This document shows positions 1 through 5,300 of a DNA stretch of 5,300 nucleotides, piece after piece. Source of the stretch: an uncultured Alcaligenaceae bacterium (GTDB taxonomy: Bacteria > Pseudomonadota > Gammaproteobacteria > Burkholderiales > Burkholderiaceae_B); assembly GCA_937897265.1 (NCBI GenBank), contig CALCPT010000284.1, positions 1 to 5,300 on the forward strand, written 5' to 3'. The translations under genes were made by a program, and so were the position numbers. Numbering within the stretch: position 1 is the first letter of the stretch; the number at the start of each line of letters is the position of its first letter. Below the pieces are notes generated by a model. It saw only the letters and a list, made by a program, of their open reading frames with translations, had not been told where the DNA came from and made no database searches.

Positions 1-1094
1 GCTAAGGCCAGCTCACGCGCCTCTTCAGAGCGCGCTGCACTGGTCGCAAGTTCGTCTTCGCCGTCCAAAATTTGTTGCTGGCAGTGCTCGCGTTGAGACT
101 CCCATTCAGTAATTTGCACTTGCAATTGAGCGCGTCGAGTCTGCAACCGATTGCGCGACTCGACCACGTGCCGGATCTCAGCCTCAAGGCTGCTGACTTT
201 GGCATTGGCTTCGTACAGAGCGCCCTGCTCGGCGTGCACGGCATCGCCGGCGGCGTAATGCGCCTGACGGCGCGATTCAAGGGCCGCTTCGCTGGCCCGC
301 AGACCAGCCGTTGCGGCCTCGAGTTCGGTGTGGGCACGCTCAATGTTTTGTTGCGTGCGATCACGCTCTTCTTGAGCCGCTGCCTCTTTTAAAAACCACA
401 ACGCATTTTGCTTGGCTTCGCCTTCAGTTTGCAGACCTCGGTACTCGCGCGCCACTTCAGCCTGACCTTCAAGCTTTTCAAGTTGCGAACCAAGTTCACG
501 CAAGATATCTTCAACGCGCACAAGATTTTCGCGGGTGTCTGATAAACGATTTTCAGTTTCACGACGACGCTCTTTGTAACGCGAGACGCCAGCGGCCTCT
601 TCCAGGTAAACGCGTAGTTCTTCGGGCTTGGCTTCAATCAGTCGATTAATCATGCCCTGACCGATGATGGCGTAGCCACGCGAACCTAAGCCTGTTCCCA
701 AAAAGATATCGTAAACGTCGCGACGACGAACTTGTTGATTATTAATGAAATAGCTGCTGGTGCCATCGCGAGTCAAGACTCGGCGCACCGCAATCTCGCC
801 ATAACTGGCCCATTGCCCCGTCGCGCGACCATCGCTGTTATCAAACACTAATTCGACCGAGGCTCGTGCCGAGGCTTTACGCTGGCTCGAACCACTAAAA
901 ATCACATCTTGCATCGACTCGCCGCGCAACTCAGACGCCCGGCTTTCACCCATGACCCAACGTACCGCATCGATAATGTTGGATTTGCCGCAACCATTGG
1001 GGCCCACTACGCCAACCAGCTGGCTAGGTGTAGGGATCACGGTCGGATCGACAAAAGATTTGAAGCCGGCAAGTTTGATCTGGGTCAGGCGCAC
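1..1094 (-). CDS. smc: Chromosome segregation ATPase SMC, N-terminal part (3' end outside window)
   Basis: SMC dimers organise and segregate the chromosome together with ScpA and ScpB, using ATP-driven head engagement at the ends of long coiled coils. My reverse-strand translation gives an open frame of 364 codons beginning MRLTQIKLAGFKSF and leaving the window at its left edge. The ATPase head shows Walker A at residues 31-38 (GPNGCGKS), an R-loop region at 43-50 (AVRWVMGE), a Q-loop near 141-147 (YAIIGQG) and the family segment LEEAAGVSRYKERR at about 164-177. From about residue 178 the sequence is charged, Glu/Arg/Gln-rich and coiled-coil-like, the first arm toward the hinge. Family members are usually near 1,150-1,200 residues, so the hinge, second arm and Walker B/signature half lie outside. 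The start is GTG at 1094-1092, chosen because it gives the standard family N-terminus; no clear Shine-Dalgarno precedes it. It is divergent from lplT. Identity is very secure. Confidence 0.96.
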   Translation of the reverse strand, partial: MRLTQIKLAGFKSFVDPTVIPTPSQLVGVVGPNGCGKSNIIDAVRWVMGESRASELRGESMQDVIFSGSSQRKASARASVELVFDNSDGRATGQWASYGEIAVRRVLTRDGTSSYFINNQQVRRRDVYDIFLGTGLGSRGYAIIGQGMINRLIEAKPEELRVYLEEAAGVSRYKERRRETENRLSDTRENLVRVEDILRELGSQLEKLEGQAEVAREYRGLQTEGEAKQNALWFLKEAAAQEERDRTQQNIERAHTELEAATAGLRASEAALESRRQAHYAAGDAVHAEQGALYEANAKVSSLEAEIRHVVESRNRLQTRRAQLQVQITEWESQREHCQQQILDGEDELATSAARSEEARELAL

Positions 1095-1129
1095 AATAGT
1101 TAGACACAATTTGGGATGGAATACCCTTG

Positions 1130-1135
1130 ATCATA
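1130..1135 (-). promoter_or_regulatory. Candidate -10 box for smc
   Basis: On the minus strand the hexamer TATGAT matches the sigma-70 -10 consensus at 5 of 6 positions. It lies 35 bp upstream of the GTG start of smc and would give a leader of roughly 28-30 nt. No good -35 is found at 16-18 bp spacing, so this is a weak suggestion. Confidence 0.22.
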
Positions 1136-1321
1136 ACGCAGCCTGAGGCGAATTTAGCCTTGACATTCAGGACGAAGGCCTGTTCTGGCCGAATCTGCAC
1201 CAAGGGCAATCCCTCATTCTCTTTTTGCTCAAAATACCTCATTGTGGCGTGCCAGCGCTTTGACTAAACACCAAAAGATCTGTCGGTATACTCGGACAGG
1301 CGAGAATAGGGTCTAGCCTGT

Positions 1322-1337
1322 GAACCTGATCAGGTTC
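1322..1337. promoter_or_regulatory. Perfect 16-bp palindrome upstream of lplT, candidate operator
   Basis: The sequence GAACCTGATCAGGTTC equals its own reverse complement over all 16 bases and ends 10 bp before the TTG start assigned to lplT. A perfect two-fold site of this length at this position would suit a dimeric repressor, or a small RNA hairpin at the lplT start. The regulator is unknown. A chance or structural origin is possible, and no second copy was seen in this window. Confidence 0.35.
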
Positions 1338-1347
1338 TGTCGATATT

Positions 1348-2715
1348 TTGAACTTAACCCCTTTTAAAAAGACGCTCCAATTGAACAGAGGCTTTTTTAC
1401 CGTTATGGCGGCGCAAGCGCTTTCTTCGCTTGCCGACAACGCGCTTTTTATCGCCGCAATCGCGCTCATCCAGCAGCTGCAAGGGCCCGACTGGATGGCC
1501 CCCATGATGAAGTGGTGGTTTGCGGCCTCTTACGTGCTGCTGGCAGCCTTTGTCGGTGCCATTTCAGACTCTTATCCTAAGGGCCGGGTCATGTTTATGA
1601 CCAATGCCATCAAGGTCAGTGGCTGTGCACTGATGTTTTGCTACGCGTTCTTGGGTTTATCAGAAGGAGCGCAAGTCAACCTTGTCTGCGTCGCCTACGC
1701 TTTGGTGGGGATTGGTGCGGCAGCCTATTCGCCTGCCAAGTACGGCATCGTCACCGAGATGCTGCCTCCGCTGCAATTGGTAAAGGGCAATAGCTGGATC
1801 GAAGGCTTGACGATCCTCTCCATCATTTTGGGTACCTTGGTGGGAGGTGTGCTGGTCTCTCCAAAAGTGTCGGACTGGCTACTGTCCCACCCTTGGTTCA
1901 GTGGCTTTGTGCAAACGCCAGCTGAAGCCGCTATCTTGGTGATCGCTCTGATCTATGCCGCGGCCGCGGTCTGCACCTTAATGATTCCCAAGACCCATAT
2001 TGTTTACCCTAAACAGCAAAAAAATCCAATTAGCCTGATGAAAGCGTTTTGGGGCTACGTCCGTATCCTCTGGAAAGATAAGCTTGGACAAATCTCACTC
2101 GCCGTCACCACACTGTTTTGGGGTGCTGGTGCCACATTACAATTAATCGTGATTGAATGGGGTCGCAGCCACCTAGGCTACCGCCTGGATCAAGCGTCGA
2201 TTTTGATGGGAATCACGGCGATTGGCACCATCGTCGGTGCGGTGCTTGCCGGGCGAGTCGCCTTACCTCGCGCCTTGACCGTATTGCCGCTAGGGGTTGC
2301 AATGGGGTTCATCGTGATCTTGATGCCCTTTGTGCAGTCTTCCTGGACCATCAATGTCTTGGGCGTAGAGCTGCCGTGGGCCGCCTATCTTTTGCTGATT
2401 TTGATTGGCTTGACCTCTGGCTATTTTGTCGTGCCCATGAACGCGCTACTACAACATCGTGGTCACGTGCTCTTATCCGCCGGTCATTCGATTGCGGTTC
2501 AAAATTTCAATGAACAATTGAATATTTTGCTGATGGTGGCGATTTACACCTTGTTATTGTGGCTGCAACTATCGATCAGCATCATCATCGGGATCTTTGG
2601 CCTGTTAGTCGCCGGTGTGATGCTATTGCTGATCCGCTGGAACCAAAGCAACCTCAAACGTGATCCAGGCCTGCTCGAGCAAATCGGGCAAGAGGGGCAC
2701 GGTAAGGCACTTTGA
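1348..2715 (+). CDS. lplT: Lysophospholipid transporter LplT (major facilitator superfamily)
   Basis: LplT flips lysophospholipids, mainly lysophosphatidylethanolamine, across the inner membrane so they can be reacylated by the acyltransferase/acyl-ACP synthetase Aas. The 455-residue product is strongly hydrophobic with about 12 membrane segments. It carries family landmarks: SLADNALFIAAIAL (27-40), a loop-2/3 MFS-type motif DSYPKGR (74-80), GIGAAAYSPAKYGI (121-134), LFWGAGATL (256-264), VVPMNALLQHRG (361-372) and SIAVQNFNEQ (381-390). It is longer than the approximately 397-residue E. coli protein, with extra sequence at about 172-192 and a polar C-terminal tail after 430. The start is uncertain. 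TTG at 1348 is the longest option. TTG at 1381 gives MNRGFFTVMAAQ, which better matches homologues as I recall them. ATG at 1405 has AGAGG 13 nt upstream. No option has a strong, well-spaced ribosome site. No aas gene is adjacent, unlike enterobacteria. The gene is convergent with the UDG gene. Confidence 0.92.
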   Translation: MNLTPFKKTLQLNRGFFTVMAAQALSSLADNALFIAAIALIQQLQGPDWMAPMMKWWFAASYVLLAAFVGAISDSYPKGRVMFMTNAIKVSGCALMFCYAFLGLSEGAQVNLVCVAYALVGIGAAAYSPAKYGIVTEMLPPLQLVKGNSWIEGLTILSIILGTLVGGVLVSPKVSDWLLSHPWFSGFVQTPAEAAILVIALIYAAAAVCTLMIPKTHIVYPKQQKNPISLMKAFWGYVRILWKDKLGQISLAVTTLFWGAGATLQLIVIEWGRSHLGYRLDQASILMGITAIGTIVGAVLAGRVALPRALTVLPLGVAMGFIVILMPFVQSSWTINVLGVELPWAAYLLLILIGLTSGYFVVPMNALLQHRGHVLLSAGHSIAVQNFNEQLNILLMVAIYTLLLWLQLSISIIIGIFGLLVAGVMLLLIRWNQSNLKRDPGLLEQIGQEGHGKAL

Positions 2716-2764
2716 TATTCTCCCCGCCTGAAAGGGCGGGGATTCTTACCGCGCTAAGCGGTGC
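2712..2764 (-). repeat. Possible solo IS200/IS605-type right end (remnant)
   Basis: Read on the minus strand, this stretch has a small hairpin (CACCGC...GCGGT), then AAGAATCCCCGCC, a loop, GGCGGGGAGAATAT and finally TCAA at 2715-2712. From memory of the family, this order and wording closely resemble the 3' end of IS605/IS1341-type elements. Those end in a GAATCCCCGCC/GGCGGGG hairpin and often TCAA, and in tnpB-carrying elements that end also forms the scaffold of the guide RNA. No tnpA or tnpB reading frame is present here; the UDG gene occupies the place where one would be. It may be a scar or a dispersed palindromic repeat derived from such an element, now serving as a terminator. No database comparison was possible. 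Confidence 0.42.
2721..2742. terminator. Strong GC-rich hairpin between convergent genes, likely bidirectional terminator
   Basis: TCCCCGCC (2721-2728) pairs perfectly with GGCGGGGA (2735-2742) around a 6-nt loop, starting 6 bp after the lplT stop. On the plus strand it is followed by ATTCTT, a short T-rich tract. On the minus strand the following sequence is only moderately T-rich. Its position between two converging genes makes a terminator role likely, with better support for lplT than for the UDG gene. A second hairpin follows: ACCGC (2748-2752) with GCGGT (2758-2762) around a 5-nt loop. Function is inferred from structure and location. Confidence 0.6.
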
Positions 2765-2780
2765 AACTGACTCGCGCGCT

Positions 2781-3761
2781 TTAGACTGAGCGGCGCAGCG
2801 TGCGCAGCAACTGCAAATCTTGCCAAGCGGCCGCTTTATCCGCGGGATGGTTCAGTAAATGCCCACTGTGATAACTGGCAACCAACGGGATTGTTTGTCC
2901 GGCAACTTCAAGCTGATGCACCCGTCCCCGCAAGTTTTGTAAAGGTTCGTCTGTGTTCAACAAGGATTGCGCAACAACGCGTCCCAGCGCCAAAATACTA
3001 AAGGGGCGCAACAGCTCAAGCTGACGCACTAGATACGATTGGCAAGCCGCGATTTCTTCGCGTAACGCAAGCCGGTTTCCCGGGGGCCGACATTTCACTA
3101 GGTTCGTCAGGTACACGTCACGCGTACGCGCACTGCCAATGGTTGACAACATTTGATCTAGCAACGCACCAGACTCTGCCATAAAGGGCAGGCCCTTACG
3201 ATCATCTTGCTCACCCGGCCCATCGCCAATCACCAAAATAGCAGGCTGTGTCACGCCCTGCCCCATCACCACTTGGTCACGCTGCCGACAAAGCCCGCAC
3301 GCCTGGCAGGCAGTGGCCGCACGCGTTAATGACTCAAGATCGGGCGCAGCAGCGGCAGCAGCCGCTGTCATCGCCGTCATCGCAGCGATGCTTACCGCGC
3401 TCATGGGCGCTGCCGCTTGTTGCGGTTTGGAGGTGACTCCACGAGTGGGTGCACGCGCTGTGGTAGCTGTTGCTTTCGCTGTTGAGACCGCCAACTCCGC
3501 ATTTAACGCGGAAGGCATACCCGTAGCTTGCCCAACACTGGCCACCTGCGACTGTGCAGGTGCTGCACTAGCGTTTGACAAAGCCGTCTCATTGAGACGT
3601 GCTTCCGCCGTGCCTGATGCCTCAACTTGTGCACCTCTGCTCGTTGCCGGCACTGCGCGTGTATCGCCTGGCAGCCAAGGTTTATCGATGCCCAGCTCGT
3701 GCAACCACGCCAGCTGCAAGGCCGAGTATTGCAAGGGTTTAGGATCGGGGCTTGGCGTCAT
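2781..3761 (-). CDS. Uracil-DNA glycosylase, family 4-type, with long Ala-rich N-terminal linker
   Basis: Family-4 glycosylases remove uracil from DNA, starting base-excision repair, and carry a [4Fe-4S] cluster. The 326-residue product has three parts. Residues 10-32 form a short conserved head (QYSALQLAWLHELGI...PWLPG) typical of betaproteobacterial homologues. Residues about 38-140 are a low-complexity Ala/Thr/Ser linker including seven consecutive alanines at 133-139. The catalytic domain spans about 141-322. Likely cluster ligands are Cys152 and Cys155 (CQAC, with Cys158 nearby), Cys224 in KCRPPGNR and Cys240. Motif 1 at 179-187 is GDGPGEQDD, where GEAPG or GEGPG is usual. Motif 2 at 297-303 is YHSGHLL, where YHPAYLL-like sequence is usual, so the His is kept but the following Pro is lost. 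The ATG follows the tsaB-rimI stop by 14 bp with only AGG very close upstream, suggesting translation within one operon. Fold assignment is secure; activity with these substitutions is an inference. Confidence 0.9.
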   Translation of the reverse strand: MTPSPDPKPLQYSALQLAWLHELGIDKPWLPGDTRAVPATSRGAQVEASGTAEARLNETALSNASAAPAQSQVASVGQATGMPSALNAELAVSTAKATATTARAPTRGVTSKPQQAAAPMSAVSIAAMTAMTAAAAAAAPDLESLTRAATACQACGLCRQRDQVVMGQGVTQPAILVIGDGPGEQDDRKGLPFMAESGALLDQMLSTIGSARTRDVYLTNLVKCRPPGNRLALREEIAACQSYLVRQLELLRPFSILALGRVVAQSLLNTDEPLQNLRGRVHQLEVAGQTIPLVASYHSGHLLNHPADKAAAWQDLQLLRTLRRSV

Positions 3762-3775
3762 ACCTGTCGTGGGAC

Positions 3776-5002
3776 TTAAGTGTGGTCAAAGGTTTTTTTC
3801 AAGACATAGGCATCTTCGCGTTCGCCTCGACCTGCGGGGTAGTATGCGCGGCGCACGCCAATCTGATTAAACCCCTCACGGGCATAAAAAGCGAGAGCGG
3901 CGTGATTTGAAGGGCGAACCTCAAGTAATAAGCCTTCTGCGCTGAGGGCTTGGGCGCTACGGGTAATTTGCGCCAACAGCTGGTGTGCGTAGCCTTGACG
4001 CTGATGGGCACGTGCCACGGCGATCACCAAGACATGCGCCACGTCAGGCGCTTGCATCGCAATACAAAATCCCAGTAATTCAGACCCTTGACGCAACACC
4101 CAAGCCTCGTAGCCCGACGCCAGCGCATCTTCGAAATTTTTAAGTGTCCAAGGAAAAGACTGTACCGCACGTTCGATTTCAAGCGCCTCAGGCAAGTCGG
4201 CGATCGTCATGGGCACCATGGCCGCCTGACCGGGCGCCAAGGCGCGAGGATTCCCCCCTTCACCCAAGGCACGCTCGGCGACAGTGAACGCCACGCGGTC
4301 ACGCAAATAAAGCGGGGCAGCCTGCTCGGGCAGCACGGTTTGGCCGGCGTGCCAGTCGCGCCGGGCCAAGGTAGCGACCGAATGGGCGGTTGGTCGAGCC
4401 TGAAGATCGTCAACCACGCAGCCAAGAGGTAAGCTGGATGTCGCGTCTAGCAGCCCCCAGCCCTCGCCAATGCAACAAACCCCAACAGCGGCAGGCGCGC
4501 GGCTTTGCCAAAGCGGCAGGCGCAGTGCAATGAAAGCCGGCAATTGAGCCGCAGGCAACAACACGGGCGGCTGCAGAACCACTAAACCATGCTCAGCATC
4601 ATCAACATACACGGCAAAGTACGCTTCATCCATACGTGCATCAAGCGCCGTCAGAATCAAATGCTGAGGCAAACGTCCCGCCGCCTGAGAGGCCACGGCG
4701 GGCAGCGCGCCGATCGGAATCAAGGGGATTTGCAGCGCCAAACCTATGCCCTGAGCCACCCCACAGGCAACGCGGATACCAGTAAAAGCCCCAGGACCCT
4801 GACCAAACGCTACCGCACTCAGCGCGGCACGTTCGACGCCACACTCAGCGAGCAAAGCACTGACCATGGGCAAAAGATTTGCCGCATGGCCCGCTGTGCC
4901 CTCAAGCTGGCGCATCACCACGGTCACGCTCGAGCCTTGCTCAGTGAGCAAAGCCACCGAGCAGGTGGTAGTAGAGGTTTCAAGAGCCAAAATATGTGTC
5001 AT
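3776..5002 (-). CDS. tsaB-rimI: TsaB-RimI fusion: t6A biosynthesis subunit joined to ribosomal-protein S18 N-acetyltransferase
   Basis: One uninterrupted 408-residue frame encodes two usually separate proteins. Residues 1-245 are TsaB, the non-catalytic ASKHA-fold partner of TsaD and TsaE in making threonylcarbamoyladenosine at A37 of ANN-decoding tRNAs. Seen here are ILALETSTTTCSVAL (4-18), FGQGPGAFTGIRVACGVAQG (66-85), LDARMDEAYFAVY (120-132) and the terminal LYLRDRVAFT (231-240). After a short Gly/Pro/Ala linker, residues about 262-408 form a GNAT domain like RimI, which acetylates the N-terminal Ala of S18. It has FPWT (283-286), the acetyl-CoA loop QRQGYA (334-339), LEVRPSN (360-366) and AFYAREGF (371-378). 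Glu361 and Tyr373 align with the catalytic Glu103 and Tyr115 of E. coli RimI. The gene is first in the cluster, 14 bp upstream of the UDG gene. The start at ATG 5002 fits the family N-terminus, though its ribosome site (GGCGG) is weak and close. Confidence 0.94.
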   Translation of the reverse strand: MTHILALETSTTTCSVALLTEQGSSVTVVMRQLEGTAGHAANLLPMVSALLAECGVERAALSAVAFGQGPGAFTGIRVACGVAQGIGLALQIPLIPIGALPAVASQAAGRLPQHLILTALDARMDEAYFAVYVDDAEHGLVVLQPPVLLPAAQLPAFIALRLPLWQSRAPAAVGVCCIGEGWGLLDATSSLPLGCVVDDLQARPTAHSVATLARRDWHAGQTVLPEQAAPLYLRDRVAFTVAERALGEGGNPRALAPGQAAMVPMTIADLPEALEIERAVQSFPWTLKNFEDALASGYEAWVLRQGSELLGFCIAMQAPDVAHVLVIAVARAHQRQGYAHQLLAQITRSAQALSAEGLLLEVRPSNHAALAFYAREGFNQIGVRRAYYPAGRGEREDAYVLKKTFDHT

Positions 5003-5191
5003 ACCGCCATTGTATTAGCTTGCACGCGCTTGAAACACCGGCCGCGAGATTGCTAGCTAGCCGCTGGATCCCTGTTCACCCAAGAGCCCCCTTCAACCGA
5101 GAGATCGCTCCTCGGTCGATAGCAAAACGAGTCAGTCCTGACAAAACCCGCTATTTTCCGCTAACCTTGCTCGCCTAGGATGGAGACGTTT
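5003..5191. promoter_or_regulatory. Divergent intergenic region between tsaB-rimI and the ABC ATPase gene
   Basis: This 189-bp gap separates two divergent genes, so promoters in both directions are expected. Leftward, TACAAT (5014-5009, minus strand) is 5 of 6 to the -10 consensus, but lies so close to the tsaB start that the transcript would have almost no leader; the best -35 is a weak GTTTCA. Rightward, CTGACA (5138-5143) is 5 of 6 to -35, with a poor TAACCT (5162-5167) at 18-bp spacing. An inverted repeat pairs ACCGAG (5096-5101) with CTCGGT (5111-5116), and there is a 10-bp palindrome GCTAGCTAGC at 5052-5061. No gene is seen here. Confidence 0.35.
5182..5185 (+). promoter_or_regulatory. 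Ribosome binding site fixing the ABC ATPase start
   Basis: GGAG lies 6 nt before the ATG at 5192 and is the best-spaced Shine-Dalgarno in the window. It favours this start over the in-frame ATG at 5180, which overlaps the GGAG itself and has only AGG directly against it. Confidence 0.65.
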
Positions 5192-5300
5192 ATGCAGGAC
5201 AGCACTCAAAACAAACCGCCGCTGCTCGAAGTCGACGGCGTCACACTGCAATACAAAACAACCGAGCATTTGGTGACTGCGACCTATCGCGTTGACTTTA
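5192..5300 (+). CDS. ABC transporter ATP-binding protein, nitrate/sulfonate/taurine type, N-terminal fragment
   Basis: Only 36 codons are in the window, beginning MQDSTQNKPPLLEVDGVTL and continuing QYKTTEHLVTATYRVDF. The pattern PLLEVDGVTLQY followed by a short insert and a hydrophobic strand is the first beta-sheet of an ABC ATPase, before the A-loop and Walker A, which lie beyond the edge. The wording resembles ATPases of the SsuB/TauB/NrtD class, which energise uptake of sulfonates, taurine, nitrate or similar anions with a separate permease and binding protein. The substrate cannot be inferred. The gene is divergent from tsaB-rimI, so it most likely starts its own operon. Confidence is good for the superfamily and modest for the class. 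Confidence 0.75.
   Translation, partial: MQDSTQNKPPLLEVDGVTLQYKTTEHLVTATYRVDF

Larger units (their letters stand above)
1095..1347. promoter_or_regulatory. Divergent intergenic region between smc and lplT
   Basis: This 253-bp gap must hold promoters for smc (leftward) and lplT (rightward). On the plus strand there is a consensus -35 hexamer TTGACA at 1160-1165, but only a poor -10 (TGTTCT, 1181-1186) at 15-bp spacing. There is also a TTGACT (1260-1265) with TATACT (1287-1292), each 5 of 6 to consensus, but 21 bp apart, longer than the usual 16-18. A short inverted repeat pairs 1296-1301 (ACAGGC) with 1316-1321 (GCCTGT), next to a perfect palindrome at 1322-1337. I see no RNA gene and no convincing small protein gene here. 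Promoter assignments are inference from hexamer matching only. Confidence 0.4.

Noticed and set aside
2..637. Several overlapping ORFs on both strands at the left end
   Set aside because: All are alternate frames within the SMC coiled-coil region, which is open in its own frame throughout and matches the family.
1024..1242. A 72-codon minus-strand ORF across the smc start and its upstream region
   Set aside because: It overlaps the smc coding region in another frame, has no ribosome site and no recognisable protein similarity.
1301..1340. Resemblance to a TPP riboswitch (thi box): the string TGAACCTGATC at 1321-1331
   Set aside because: Those 11 bases match a thi-box core segment, but the GGGTGC, CTGAGA and GGATAATGCCAGCG parts are missing, and the downstream gene has no thiamine link. 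The palindrome explains the match equally well.
2157..2513. A 118-codon plus-strand ORF inside lplT
   Set aside because: It is an alternate frame of a well-supported transporter gene with no independent initiation signal.
3313..3870. A 185-codon plus-strand ORF antisense to the glycosylase and the end of tsaB-rimI
   Set aside because: It arises from the GCN-rich linker read on the opposite strand. It crosses two well-supported genes and has a low-complexity, non-protein-like composition.
4589..5056. A 155-codon plus-strand ORF antisense to tsaB
   Set aside because: It lies opposite a clearly conserved TsaB domain, its product is Arg/His/Gln-rich without any motif, and no ribosome site is evident.

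Overview
This window looks like chromosomal core sequence from a betaproteobacterium, most likely order Burkholderiales and probably an Alcaligenaceae-like genome. I base this on the style of the SMC N-terminus, the LplT and UDG sequences, the start of the last ABC ATPase, and the moderate-to-high GC content. The genus cannot be fixed from the sequence alone.

Layout, left to right. Positions 1-1094 (minus strand) hold the first 364 codons of the chromosome-segregation ATPase SMC, starting at GTG and running off the left edge. A 253-bp divergent intergenic region follows, containing a perfect 16-bp palindrome. lplT (plus strand, 1348-2715) encodes a major-facilitator lysophospholipid transporter with a non-ATG start. 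It converges on a two-gene minus-strand cluster. Between the convergent genes lies a 65-bp gap with two adjacent hairpins. The stronger one can act as a bidirectional terminator, and on the minus strand the region strongly resembles the right end of an IS200/IS605-type element.

The minus-strand cluster reads from right to left. First is a fused tsaB-rimI gene (5002-3776), then 14 bp later a family-4-type uracil-DNA glycosylase (3761-2781). The fused protein joins the TsaB subunit of the t6A tRNA-modification machinery to the RimI N-acetyltransferase. The glycosylase keeps its Fe-S cysteines but has an unusually long Ala-rich linker and altered active-site motifs. A second divergent intergenic region (5003-5191) precedes the first 36 codons of an ABC-transporter ATPase of the nitrate/sulfonate/taurine type, cut by the right edge.

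The genes are mainly housekeeping: chromosome segregation, membrane lipid recycling, tRNA and ribosomal-protein modification, and DNA repair. I see no complete mobile element, CRISPR array, tRNA or rRNA. The items most worth a second look are the IS605-like end used as an intergenic hairpin, the TsaB-RimI fusion with a possible internal start, the divergent UDG motifs, and the palindrome upstream of lplT.
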